From NCBI RefSeq assembly GCF_027023865.1, contig NZ_JALVUC010000025.1, positions 11,826-75,825 on the forward strand: a stretch of DNA of 64,000 nt, read 5' to 3'. The position numbers were made by a program, and so were the translations under genes. Source of the stretch: Thermococcus sp. Lineage in GTDB: Archaea; Methanobacteriota_B; Thermococci; Thermococcales; Thermococcaceae. Shown piece by piece: positions 40,097 through 48,222 of the stretch (position 1 is the first letter of the stretch; the number at the start of each line of letters is the position of its first letter). The notes under the pieces are model-generated. The model saw only the letters and a list, made by a program, of their open reading frames with translations, was not told the origin of the DNA and made no database searches.

Positions 40097-41407
40097 ATGA
40101 AGAGGCTCGAGAAGGTTAAGGGAACGCGAGACTTGCTCCCGGAGGAGATGGCAAAGAGGAGATGGATCTTCGAGAGAATAAGGAATGTATTCGAGAGGTA
40201 TAACTTTCATGAGGTTCTCACGCCCACCTTTGAGTACACAGAGCTTTTCAAGCTGAGGAGCGGTGAGGAGGTCGTTGAGCAGCTCTACGCCTTCGACGAC
40301 AAGGGCGGGAGAAACCTCTCCCTCAGGCCGGACATGACCTCGAGCGTCGCCCGTCTCTACGTCAACTCTTTCCAGAACGCTCCAAAGCCCGTGAAGTGGT
40401 ATTACATGGCCAACATGTTCCGCTACGAAGAACCACAGAGCGGCCGCTACCGTGAGTTCTGGCAGGCGGGCGTTGAACTCCTCGGGAGCGATAAGGTTGA
40501 GGCCGATGCCGAAGTCATAGCGCTCTTCGTCGAGAGCTACCTCGCGACCAGTTTGAAGGAGTTCACGGTTAACATCGGCGACCGCGTTCTGCTCGACGAG
40601 TTCGCGAAGATGATCAGCGTTAAAGATGACATCGGACTCATGAGGCTCATCGACAAGAAGGACAAGATGAGCAGGGAGGATTTCATTGGAGCGCTTAAGG
40701 AATTCGGTTTAAACGACGACGGCGTTAAGAAGGTTCTCGCGCTGGTTGACATTAAAGGCCTTCCGGATGAGGTTCTCCCGAAGGCGGAGGAGCTTTTCAC
40801 GAGCGAGGAAGCGAAAGCCGAGATCAAGCGCCTCTACGAGCTTGTTGATCTGCTCGATGCCTACGGCATTTCCAGGTGGATAAGGATAGACCTTGGAATC
40901 GCCAGGGGCTTTGACTACTACACGAGCGTCGTCTTTGAGGCGATAGCGCCGAACGACCTCGGAATCGGATCAGTTGGTGGCGGCGGCAGGTACGACAACC
41001 TAATAGAGGTCTTCGGTGGAAAGCCTACCCCGGCAACGGGCTTTGCCATAGGAATCGAGAGGCTCATCCCGATACTCGAGTGGAAAGACCTCATTCCGGA
41101 GCCAAAGCTCAGACCTGATGTTTATGTGGTTCCGATAGGGAAGGACGCAGAGGTCAAAAGGGCCGCCACTGAGGTCGTCTCCACCTTGAGAAGGGCAGGC
41201 ATTAAAGCGGACGTTGAGCTGACGGGCAGGAAGGTAAGAAAGGCCCTTGACTACGCCGACAGGCTCGGCGTTCCCTACGTCGTCCTCATTGGGAAGAGGG
41301 ACCTAGAGGAGGGGAAGGTAACGATAAGGGATATGGAGAGTGGTGAACAGAGGATTCTGGAAAAGGAGAACGCCATAAAGGAAATAGTGAAACTTTTGGG
41401 GCTTTAG
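40097..41407 (+). CDS. hisS: Histidyl-tRNA synthetase, 436 aa
   Basis: This class II synthetase charges tRNA-His. KVKGTRDLLPEEMAKR starts the protein, motif 2 is MFRYEEPQSGRYREFWQAGVEL, the histidine-specific block is LGIARGFDYYTSVVFEA and motif 3 ATGFAIGIERLIP. The C-terminal anticodon-binding domain (DVYVVPIGKDAEVKRAA...) is complete. The ATG at 40097 is preferred over the TTG at 40091 because GGAGGG lies at better spacing. CCTTTTAAC upstream may be the TATA box. Confidence 0.95.
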   Translation: MKRLEKVKGTRDLLPEEMAKRRWIFERIRNVFERYNFHEVLTPTFEYTELFKLRSGEEVVEQLYAFDDKGGRNLSLRPDMTSSVARLYVNSFQNAPKPVKWYYMANMFRYEEPQSGRYREFWQAGVELLGSDKVEADAEVIALFVESYLATSLKEFTVNIGDRVLLDEFAKMISVKDDIGLMRLIDKKDKMSREDFIGALKEFGLNDDGVKKVLALVDIKGLPDEVLPKAEELFTSEEAKAEIKRLYELVDLLDAYGISRWIRIDLGIARGFDYYTSVVFEAIAPNDLGIGSVGGGGRYDNLIEVFGGKPTPATGFAIGIERLIPILEWKDLIPEPKLRPDVYVVPIGKDAEVKRAATEVVSTLRRAGIKADVELTGRKVRKALDYADRLGVPYVVLIGKRDLEEGKVTIRDMESGEQRILEKENAIKEIVKLLGL

Positions 41408-41540
41408 TCCTCATACAAGCTATAGATTCCCCACATTTTCCTAATTATTCGTACTTCAAAGCGCCTCATGGAGGTACCTGAAGGTTATTAAGGATTAACA
41501 CTCATGAAGTTTGAAGCATCCTGTGGGATGCTTATCTGGG

Positions 41541-41588
41541 ATGATGAGTCTGGAGCCCCCTGAGAGGTGATGATTTCCAAGGGGCTGA
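41541..41588 (+). ncRNA. C/D box sRNA 3, overlapping the start of a protein gene
   Basis: All four boxes are canonical: C ATGATGA (41541-41547), D-prime CTGA (41560-41563), C-prime GTGATGA (41567-41573) and D CTGA (41585-41588). The guides are GTCTGGAGCCCC (12 bases) and TTTCCAAGGGG (11 bases), with a 3-base spacer between D-prime and C-prime. TATC-GG before and CCGATA after can form the terminal stem. A strong hairpin (AAGCATCC/GGATGCTT, 41514-41533) stands just upstream. The C-prime box contains the first ATG of the coiled-coil gene, so RNA and coding sequence overlap. Confidence 0.75.
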
Positions 41589-41902
41589 CCGATATGATAC
41601 GGGAGCACCTCTACCAGGAGTACATTGAGGAAATCGACAGGCTTGAGCGCTCGATAGTGGAACTGGAGGAGCGGATAAACAAGCTAAAGATGCAGCTCCG
41701 CCTGAAGGTAGACGAGGCCAACAGCCTGGCGATAGAGAACGCGAACCTTCGCCACAGGCTCGAGCTGATGGAAAGGCGCGAGAAGACCCTTACCGAACTC
41801 CTGAGGTCGTTGAAGCTTCCCCACGTCATTATCAACGAGGAGGACTTTGAGGACGTTGACGTTGACCTCGGCCCGGGCCTCAAGGACGACCAGAAACCTT
41901 AA
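41570..41902 (+). CDS. Coiled-coil protein of unknown function, 110 aa
   Basis: Residues 10-85 are a long charged coiled coil (YIEEIDRLERSIVELEERINKLKMQL then VDEANSLAIENANLRHRLELMERREK), followed by LLRSLKLPHVIINEEDFEDVDVDLGPG. No family is recognised. The first ATG at 41570 has GAGGTG directly against it with no spacer, and lies inside the C/D sRNA; the ATG at 41594 (MIREHLYQEY) is the more likely working start if the sRNA is made. alaS follows 44 bases downstream. Confidence 0.7.
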   Translation: MISKGLTDMIREHLYQEYIEEIDRLERSIVELEERINKLKMQLRLKVDEANSLAIENANLRHRLELMERREKTLTELLRSLKLPHVIINEEDFEDVDVDLGPGLKDDQKP

Positions 41903-41946
41903 TTAATGCGAGACTCTTCTTAGTTTAGCTTAAAGAGGTGAAGGTT

Positions 41947-44688
41947 ATGAGTATGGACATGAGCACGAGGATGTTTAAGGAAGAGGGATGGATTAGAAAG
42001 CAGTGCCCGAAGTGCGGAAAGTTCTTCTGGACGCTCGACCCGGACAGAGAGACCTGCGGAGACCCGCCGTGTGACGAGTACTCCTTCATCGGAAAACCCG
42101 GAATTCCAAGGAAATACACCCTAGACGAGATGCGCGAGGCCTTTTTGAGGTTCTTCGAGAAGCATGGGCACGGAAGGGTTAAGCGCTTTCCAGTTCTGCC
42201 GCGCTGGCGCGATGACGTTCTCCTCGTTGGGGCTTCAATCATGGACTTCCAGCCGTGGGTCATAAGCGGAGAGGCCGACCCACCCGCGAACCCGCTCACG
42301 ATAAGCCAGCCGTCGATTCGCTTTACTGACATAGACAACGTCGGAATAACTGGCAGGCACTTCACGATGTTCGAGATGATGGCCCACCACGCCTTTAACT
42401 ACCCGGGCAAGCCGATTTACTGGATGGACGAGACCGTTGAGCTTGCCTTCGAGTTCTTCACCAAGGAGCTGGGTATGAAGGCCGAGGACATAACCTTCAA
42501 GGAGAACCCGTGGGCCGGTGGGGGAAATGCCGGGCCTGCCTTCGAGGTGCTCTACCGCGGTCTTGAGGTCGCGACGCTCGTCTTCATGCAGTACAAGAAA
42601 GCTCCAGAAAACGCCGACCCGAGTCAAGTCGTCGAGATAAAGGGCGACTACTACGTTCCGATGGAGACGCGTGTTGTCGACACGGGCTACGGCCTTGAGC
42701 GTTTGGTATGGATGAGCCACGGAACTCCAACGGCCTACGACGCGGTTCTCGGCTACATCGTCGAGCCGTTGAAGAAAATGGCAGGCATAGGGAAGATAGA
42801 TGAGCGCATCCTCATGGAGAACTCCCGCCTCGCTGGAATGTTCGACATTGAGGACATGGGCGATTTGCGCTATCTAAGGGAGCAGGTGGCCAAAAAGGTC
42901 GGCATAAGCGTCGGGGAGCTTGAGAAGGCTGTAAGACCCTACGAGCTTGTCTACGCAATAGCTGACCACACGAAGACCCTCACCATCATGCTGGCCGACG
43001 GGGTAATCCCGTCCAACGTGAAAGCGGGATATCTCGCCAGATTGCTCATCAGGAAGAGCATAAGACACCTCCGCGAACTTGGCCTCGAGCTCCCGCTGAG
43101 CGAAATCGTTGCCATGCACATAAAGGAGCTTTCGCCGACCTACCCGGAGTTTAAGGAGATGGAGGAGGTAATCCTCGACATAATCAACGTTGAGGAGAGA
43201 CGCTATCAGGAGACGCTCAAGAGGGGAAGCGACCTCGTGAAGCGCGAGATAGCAAAACTCAAAAAGAGGGGCATAAACGAGCTTCCGCTCGACAAGCTCA
43301 TGCTCTTCTACGAGAGCCACGGTTTAACCCCGGAGATAGTGGCCGAGGTCGCGGAGAAAGAAGGTATAAAGGTCGAGATACCGGACAACTTCTACACCCT
43401 CATAGCGGAGAAGGCAGAAAAGGCCGAGAAGAAGACTGCGGCAGAGTATGTCGTCGACTTCGAGCTGGTGGAGGAGTTACCTGACACGAGAACACTCTAC
43501 TACGAGGACCCGTTCATGAGGGAGTTCGATGCGGAGGTGCTAAAGGTCATAGACGGCTGGGTAGTACTTGATAGAACCGCCTTCTATCCTGAAGGAGGAG
43601 GCCAGCCCTATGATACGGGCCTTTTATCCGTAAACGGTGAGGAAGTCAAGGTGACCAACGTCCAGAAGGTCGGAAAGGTCATCCTCCATAAGGTCGAGAG
43701 GCCAGGGCTTTTCAAGGAAGGAGCCAAAGTCCACGGGAGGCTGGACTGGGACAGAAGGATACAGCACATGCGCCACCACACGGGAACCCACGTCCTCATG
43801 GGCGCGCTCGTTCGCGTTTTAGGAAAGCACGTCTGGCAGGCCGGTTCACAGCTCCACACCGATTGGGCACGCCTTGACGTGTCCCACTACAAGCGCATCA
43901 CAGAGGAGGAGCTGAGGGAAATCGAGCGCTTGGCGAACCGCATTGTAATGGAGAACAGAAAGGTAACCTGGGAATGGCTCCCGAGGACCGAGGCCGAGAT
44001 GAAGTACGGGTTCAGGCTTTATCAGGGTGGAGTCGTCCCCGGAAGGGTAATCCGCGTGCTTAAGATAGAGGACTGGGACGTTCAGGCCTGTGGCGGGACG
44101 CACCTGCCGAATACCGGCTTAATCGGCCCGATAAAGATTCTCAGGACAGAGAGAATACAGGACGGCGTTGAGAGGATAATCTTCGCGGCAGGGGAAGCCG
44201 CTATCAACTGGATGCAGGAGACCGAGAAACTCCTCAAGAAGACGGCTGAGACCTTCCGCGTTCCACCGGAGAAGGTGCCGGAAACCGCAGAAAGGTTCTT
44301 CGGCGAATGGAAGGCCGCGAAGAAGGAGGCCGAGAAGCTCAGGAAGGAACTGGCGAAGCTCCTCGTCTACGAGCTTGAGAGCGAGGTCGAGAAGATCGGA
44401 GAAGTCGAGTTCATCGGCAGGGTCGTTGAAGGGACGATAGACGACCTCCGTGAGGCGGCGAACAAACTCAGAAAGGAGAAGCGCGTTGTGGTTTTGATAA
44501 CGAGGGAGGGACACTTCGTCGTTGCCGTGGGAGACGGCCTCGACCTCAAAGCTGGAGAGCTGGCGAAGGTAATAACGAGCGTCGCCGGCGGTGGCGGTGG
44601 CGGAAGGAAGGAATTGGCACAGGGCAGGATAAAGAACCCGTTGAAGGCTGAAGAGGCGATAGAAGAGGTGAAGAAGAGGCTCGGCTAA
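41947..44688 (+). CDS. alaS: Alanyl-tRNA synthetase, archaeal type, 913 aa
   Basis: The enzyme charges tRNA-Ala. The archaeal N-terminal extension contains a zinc-like [23 protein letters not shown]; the class II catalytic core follows with [20 protein letters not shown] and [24 protein letters not shown]. The editing domain has [12 protein letters not shown] and [10 protein letters not shown], the zinc ligands for Ser/Gly removal, and the C-Ala domain ends in [18 protein letters not shown]. The ATG at 41947 has GAGGTG six bases upstream. A second ATG at 41953 is possible. Confidence 0.96.
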   Translation: MSMDMSTRMFKEEGWIRKQCPKCGKFFWTLDPDRETCGDPPCDEYSFIGKPGIPRKYTLDEMREAFLRFFEKHGHGRVKRFPVLPRWRDDVLLVGASIMDFQPWVISGEADPPANPLTISQPSIRFTDIDNVGITGRHFTMFEMMAHHAFNYPGKPIYWMDETVELAFEFFTKELGMKAEDITFKENPWAGGGNAGPAFEVLYRGLEVATLVFMQYKKAPENADPSQVVEIKGDYYVPMETRVVDTGYGLERLVWMSHGTPTAYDAVLGYIVEPLKKMAGIGKIDERILMENSRLAGMFDIEDMGDLRYLREQVAKKVGISVGELEKAVRPYELVYAIADHTKTLTIMLADGVIPSNVKAGYLARLLIRKSIRHLRELGLELPLSEIVAMHIKELSPTYPEFKEMEEVILDIINVEERRYQETLKRGSDLVKREIAKLKKRGINELPLDKLMLFYESHGLTPEIVAEVAEKEGIKVEIPDNFYTLIAEKAEKAEKKTAAEYVVDFELVEELPDTRTLYYEDPFMREFDAEVLKVIDGWVVLDRTAFYPEGGGQPYDTGLLSVNGEEVKVTNVQKVGKVILHKVERPGLFKEGAKVHGRLDWDRRIQHMRHHTGTHVLMGALVRVLGKHVWQAGSQLHTDWARLDVSHYKRITEEELREIERLANRIVMENRKVTWEWLPRTEAEMKYGFRLYQGGVVPGRVIRVLKIEDWDVQACGGTHLPNTGLIGPIKILRTERIQDGVERIIFAAGEAAINWMQETEKLLKKTAETFRVPPEKVPETAERFFGEWKAAKKEAEKLRKELAKLLVYELESEVEKIGEVEFIGRVVEGTIDDLREAANKLRKEKRVVVLITREGHFVVAVGDGLDLKAGELAKVITSVAGGGGGGRKELAQGRIKNPLKAEEAIEEVKKRLG

Positions 44689-44716
44689 TTTCAGTTAATT
44701 TGGGAGATGATATTCA

Positions 44717-45073
44717 TTGAAATATCTCTTCTTAGTTTTTAAAATCCTTAAATCAGACCTCGAAAAATGTGGTGATTTAGAGAAGGTTCTTCTCAAGAAC
44801 TCCACTCTTAGGTTCAACTTTAGGAATGAAACAATGATAATATCATTGGGGGAAATTAGTCCAAATCACATGGAGCTAAGAATTTATATTCATCATATCA
44901 AGGGTTTGGAAAATTCGAAATTTCTGGTATTTTTATATGACTTCTTGACTCCTGTCATGGCAAAAGTGGAAAGTAAATTGAATCAGAGGCAACCCGCAGA
45001 GATCATAATTTTTAAGGAGAAAAAACCTGATTTGTGCAAATTGCCTCCTGTGATTGTGGCACTACTGTTATAG
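44717..45073 (+). CDS. Hypothetical protein, 118 aa, A/T-rich
   Basis: I do not recognise this protein. It has no signal peptide or clear membrane helix and consists of alternating strands and a helix (MELRIYIHHIKGLENSKFLVFLYDFL). Base composition is markedly more A/T-rich than the neighbours, suggesting acquisition from elsewhere. A TTG start is used because no in-frame ATG or GTG precedes the conserved length; GGGAGATGAT lies upstream. It ends three bases before the next gene. Confidence 0.5.
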   Translation: MKYLFLVFKILKSDLEKCGDLEKVLLKNSTLRFNFRNETMIISLGEISPNHMELRIYIHHIKGLENSKFLVFLYDFLTPVMAKVESKLNQRQPAEIIIFKEKKPDLCKLPPVIVALLL

Positions 45074-45076
45074 AGG

Positions 45077-45454
45077 GTGTCCAAAATCAAGGTCAAAACC
45101 CTAACCAAACAAATCATCTTACTGGCCGAGGAACTCGGCTTAAGGGCGGTTTCCGAGTACAGAACGCCCGACGGCACGCGGATAGACGTGGCAGTTCTTA
45201 ACGGGGATAAAAAGCTCGTTGCGATTGAACTTGAGGCCTCTTTCAAGTGGTTTCCCCAGAGGCTGCTCTACGATGTTGTCAAAGCCCACAGGGCAGGTTT
45301 TCCGGAGCTTTGGATTGTAACTCCCTTCAGAAACGCCAAACCCGGCTGGGTTCTCAACTACGCTGAGGAAATCGGAATGCACCTCCGGTTCATGTCCCCC
45401 GGAGATGTGGAAAAAGAAATGACCGGGATCACTTCTTCTCCTTGCGGTACTTGA
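45077..45454 (+). CDS. Putative PD-(D/E)XK nuclease-like protein, 125 aa
   Basis: The sequence SEYRTPDGTRIDVAVLNGDKKLVAIELEASFKWF has the D-x10-15-E-x-E strand pattern of the PD-(D/E)XK fold (Asp in RIDVAV, Glu in IELE, with Glu replacing the usual Lys). RLLYDVVKAHRAGFPELWIVTPF fits the following helix and strand. A role as nuclease or inactive relative is inference. The GTG start follows the preceding stop by 3 bases. Its 3-prime end overlaps the convergent gene at 45429-45890 by 26 bases. Confidence 0.5.
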   Translation: MSKIKVKTLTKQIILLAEELGLRAVSEYRTPDGTRIDVAVLNGDKKLVAIELEASFKWFPQRLLYDVVKAHRAGFPELWIVTPFRNAKPGWVLNYAEEIGMHLRFMSPGDVEKEMTGITSSPCGT

Positions 45455-45890
45455 TGTAGACCGTGTCCTCAGCGTGCCATATCGGCGCCTTGTCGCCCCT
45501 TACGATGATCTTAGCCTCTCCGTTTTCGTAGACAAGCTTTCTTATCAGTTCAGGTGGAAGCTGGAATTGGACGTAGACCTCAGTCGGAACGGTATCTTTG
45601 TTAACGGTAACCTGAAACTCGTTCGTTCCGTGGTACTCTTTGTTACCGTAGCGTATCAGGTAAGTGGTGCCCTTGGGAAACTCCATCCTCAGATTAAAGG
45701 AGTTAACGCGTGGTTCTATGTGCATGGCGAAGAGCCCAAACCCATCCTTGGTTACAAACGTCACGCTCTGGTTGTTTATGTAGAAGACTTCTTTGTAGCT
45801 GATGCTCGCTGGAGGAAGCTGCGCCGTTGCCAAGGCGTAGGCCGAGAGGGCTATGGTGATTATTGCCATTATCGCGAGGGCCTTGTTCAT
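45429..45890 (-). CDS. Exported or membrane-anchored protein of unknown function, 153 aa
   Basis: The N-terminus NKALAIMAIITIALSAYALATA is a signal peptide or single anchor. The rest is beta-strand-rich and extracellular in style (FYINNQSVTFVTKDGFGLFAMHIEP, NKDTVPTEVYVQFQLPPELIRK). No family is recognised. The 3-prime end overlaps the convergent nuclease-like gene. Confidence 0.7.
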   Translation of the reverse strand: MNKALAIMAIITIALSAYALATAQLPPASISYKEVFYINNQSVTFVTKDGFGLFAMHIEPRVNSFNLRMEFPKGTTYLIRYGNKEYHGTNEFQVTVNKDTVPTEVYVQFQLPPELIRKLVYENGEAKIIVRGDKAPIWHAEDTVYIKYRKEKK

Positions 45891-45970
45891 ATAGAATCAC
45901 CGGGTTATATACGCTCCAACGGTTATTAACGCTTTTGTGTAGGTATTTACAATCAAAAAATGGAAGGTAG

Positions 45971-46723
45971 TTACAGCCCGGTTGGCTCGTCTATGAAGAA
46001 GACGTCAAGGCCAAAGCGCTCCTTCAAGAGTCCCATAAGGGCCTTAACCCCAAGCGTCTCCGTCTTGTAGTGCCCGGCAACGAGGACACTCTGAGGAAGG
46101 TCTATCGCCGTCAGGTAGTCAGCGTGCCCGAACTCCCCTGTTATCAGGAGGTCGATGCCCTTCTTCCAGGCCTCTTCTAGGGCGAACGCCCCCTCCCCGC
46201 TGACGGCCCCTACGGTCTTTATCTCGCGTTTTCCGAACTCGTAGGTTTTTACCGTTGCGTCGAGCTTCTCGGCTATTATCTGAGCGACTTTCTCAATCGG
46301 TTCTGGCCTTTCAAACTCACCCCAGTAGCCTATCGACAGCCCCCTGTACTCTCCAAATGGTCCCTTCGGCTCTAAACCGAGGAGTTTCAGAAGTTCAACG
46401 TTGTTCCCGACCTCCGGATGGACATCGAGAGGCAAATGAGCTGCGTAGAGGTTCAGACCGCTCTCCAGGAGGGCTTTAAGGCGCTTGTAGTGCACCCCCG
46501 TGATGTAGTTCAAACCGCCCCATATCATGCCGTGGTGGACGATCATCATGTCGGCGCCGGCTTTTGCGGCGCGTTCGATGGTTTTCAGCGTCGTATCTAC
46601 TGCAAAGGCAACACGCTCGACTTCGGGCTTCCCTTCCACCTGGAGGCCGTTGCTCGATTTGTCAGGGTAGGCCGGCACATTTAAGTATTCATCGAGGAAA
46701 GAGACAAGTTCATCGCGGTTCAT
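45971..46723 (-). CDS. Nif3-like dinuclear metal protein, 250 aa
   Basis: This GTP-cyclohydrolase-I type 2 / NIF3 family protein binds two metal ions. MIVHHGMIWGG supplies the paired His ligands, AAHLPLDVHPEVGNNVELL the middle ligands and VLVAGHYKTETLGVKAL the C-terminal His and Glu. The start NRDELVSFLDEYLNVPAYPDKSSNGLQVEG is typical. The biochemical role of the family is unsettled. It overlaps the ATPase gene upstream by 4 bases. Confidence 0.88.
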   Translation of the reverse strand: MNRDELVSFLDEYLNVPAYPDKSSNGLQVEGKPEVERVAFAVDTTLKTIERAAKAGADMMIVHHGMIWGGLNYITGVHYKRLKALLESGLNLYAAHLPLDVHPEVGNNVELLKLLGLEPKGPFGEYRGLSIGYWGEFERPEPIEKVAQIIAEKLDATVKTYEFGKREIKTVGAVSGEGAFALEEAWKKGIDLLITGEFGHADYLTAIDLPQSVLVAGHYKTETLGVKALMGLLKERFGLDVFFIDEPTGL

Positions 46724-48123
46724 TTTTCACCCTCCATTATGCTTTTGATTTTATTCCCATCGAGGGCTATAACGTTTTCCGGGATGTTCTTGAGCTTTCT
46801 CGCGATGATGAGGTAATACGCCTCGCCCGTCCAGCCCGTTAGTTCTGCCTTCTTCTTCAGCTCTTTAAGAAGTTTCTCCCCGTCCTGTGCCCTCTTCCTC
46901 CACTTGCACTCCCCGAAGAGTGCCCGTTTTCTTTCGGTGTCGAGGGCCACAATGTCGACTTCGTAGACCCTCCTGTTCCCATCCTCTCGGTAGTGGCCCC
47001 AGTGTCTTCCCACAACCATCGGCTTAAAGGGGAGGTAATCCCCAGCAAGCCTCAGGATTCCCCTACAGGTGAAGTCGAACCTCTTTCCAACGTAGTCTGG
47101 GAGGTTGCCCTTAACGTCCTTCCAGAGCCTTTCTCTCTCGGCCTCGTACTCGCTCATCTTCGGGTGCACGAAGCGGAACCAGAAGTTCAGGAACGGATGT
47201 CGAATGTAGAGGACGTCTCTTTTTCCCAAAACCGCCCTGTCGTAGTCAACCAGCTTGAAGTAGTTCACGAGTTCGTGGAGCTGTCTCGTTATCGAGGTTT
47301 CCTTTCTGTTCAGGTACCCAGCTATCTCGCCCGGTGAAGTTGCCCCATTGGCTATGGCTTCGAGGATGTCGTAATAGACACCGGAGCGCTTTCCAAACTC
47401 GAGGGATAGTATTCTGGGCACTTCCTCCTCCAACGGGGCTGAATAGGAGAAGACCAGCTCCTCGATGATTTTCTCGGCGCTTTCACCTTCCAGCCCCTCG
47501 TCCTCAATCGCCACCCAGTACCGGGGAAAACCTCCAAGAACGGAATGGAGAACGATAAAATCATCAATGCCTCCAATTCCAAGCTCTTTTGCCATCCCGT
47601 AGCTTCCCCTAACGTCGAGAGGCTGAAGGTTTAGCTCCCTCTTTATTCTCCCGTAAAGCGGCTCCTTTGAATCCCTGAACAGCTTCTCCATCATTCCAAT
47701 CGTTGATCCCGTAAACACCATCAGAAGATTTTTTCTGTCCTCCCCATCATCTATAAACCGCTGGAGGGTCGGATAAACGGCCGGCTCAACGAATCTGAAG
47801 TCCTGGAACTCGTCGAAGGTAACTACCCCTTCAAAGCGCTCAAACAGGACTTCAAAGAAATCATCCCATCTCTTTAGCTCTTCCATTTTTCCAAGCACCC
47901 CCCTCTCCTTTAGTATCCCGGAATACTCCCTCAAAAGGGCGGTGGAGCTTTTCCCGCGGTTGACGAAGAAGTAGAGGCCATTCCCACTCAAAAACTCCCT
48001 TATAAGCCTCGTCTTACCCACCCGCCTCAATCCGTATATTGCCATGGTGTAGAGCTTTCTCTTCGAGCGTTCGCGTGCCTTTTCAAGTACTTTCAGTTCC
48101 CACTCCCGGTTTATGAAACGCAT
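46720..48123 (-). CDS. Archaeal AAA ATPase with C-terminal DUF234-type domain, 467 aa
   Basis: MRFINREWELKVLEKARE leads to Walker A GLRRVGKTRLIREF (about residues 31-44); Walker B is VVTFDEFQDF and the sensor LMVFTGSTIGMM. A winged helix (TSPGEIAGYLNRKETSITRQLHELV) precedes LNFWFRFVHPKMSEYE, and the C-terminal EVDIVALDTERKRALFGECKWRK is a PD-(D/E)XK nuclease-like motif. The layout is that of archaeal ATPases with a DUF234 nuclease, of unknown role. The ATG at 48123 is preferred over the TTG at 48135. A 17-base palindrome stands 18 bases upstream. Confidence 0.85.
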   Translation of the reverse strand: MRFINREWELKVLEKARERSKRKLYTMAIYGLRRVGKTRLIREFLSGNGLYFFVNRGKSSTALLREYSGILKERGVLGKMEELKRWDDFFEVLFERFEGVVTFDEFQDFRFVEPAVYPTLQRFIDDGEDRKNLLMVFTGSTIGMMEKLFRDSKEPLYGRIKRELNLQPLDVRGSYGMAKELGIGGIDDFIVLHSVLGGFPRYWVAIEDEGLEGESAEKIIEELVFSYSAPLEEEVPRILSLEFGKRSGVYYDILEAIANGATSPGEIAGYLNRKETSITRQLHELVNYFKLVDYDRAVLGKRDVLYIRHPFLNFWFRFVHPKMSEYEAERERLWKDVKGNLPDYVGKRFDFTCRGILRLAGDYLPFKPMVVGRHWGHYREDGNRRVYEVDIVALDTERKRALFGECKWRKRAQDGEKLLKELKKKAELTGWTGEAYYLIIARKLKNIPENVIALDGNKIKSIMEGEK

Positions 48124-48141
48124 TTTATTCACCAACTGAAT

Positions 48142-48158
48142 TATTCACTAAGTGAATA
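48142..48158 (-). promoter_or_regulatory. 17-base palindrome at the ATPase promoter
   Basis: TATTCACT-A-AGTGAATA is perfectly symmetrical. Its position 18 bases before the ATPase start matches the palindromes in front of the other two ATPase genes in the window. It also lies about 65 bases upstream of elp3 and could affect both directions. Confidence 0.5.
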
Positions 48159-48222
48159 TAAACTTTGCCCTTCGGCAAACCCTTTTAAAACCGCCCCCCA
48201 ATCTGGGGCGGGAGTGGGGAAC

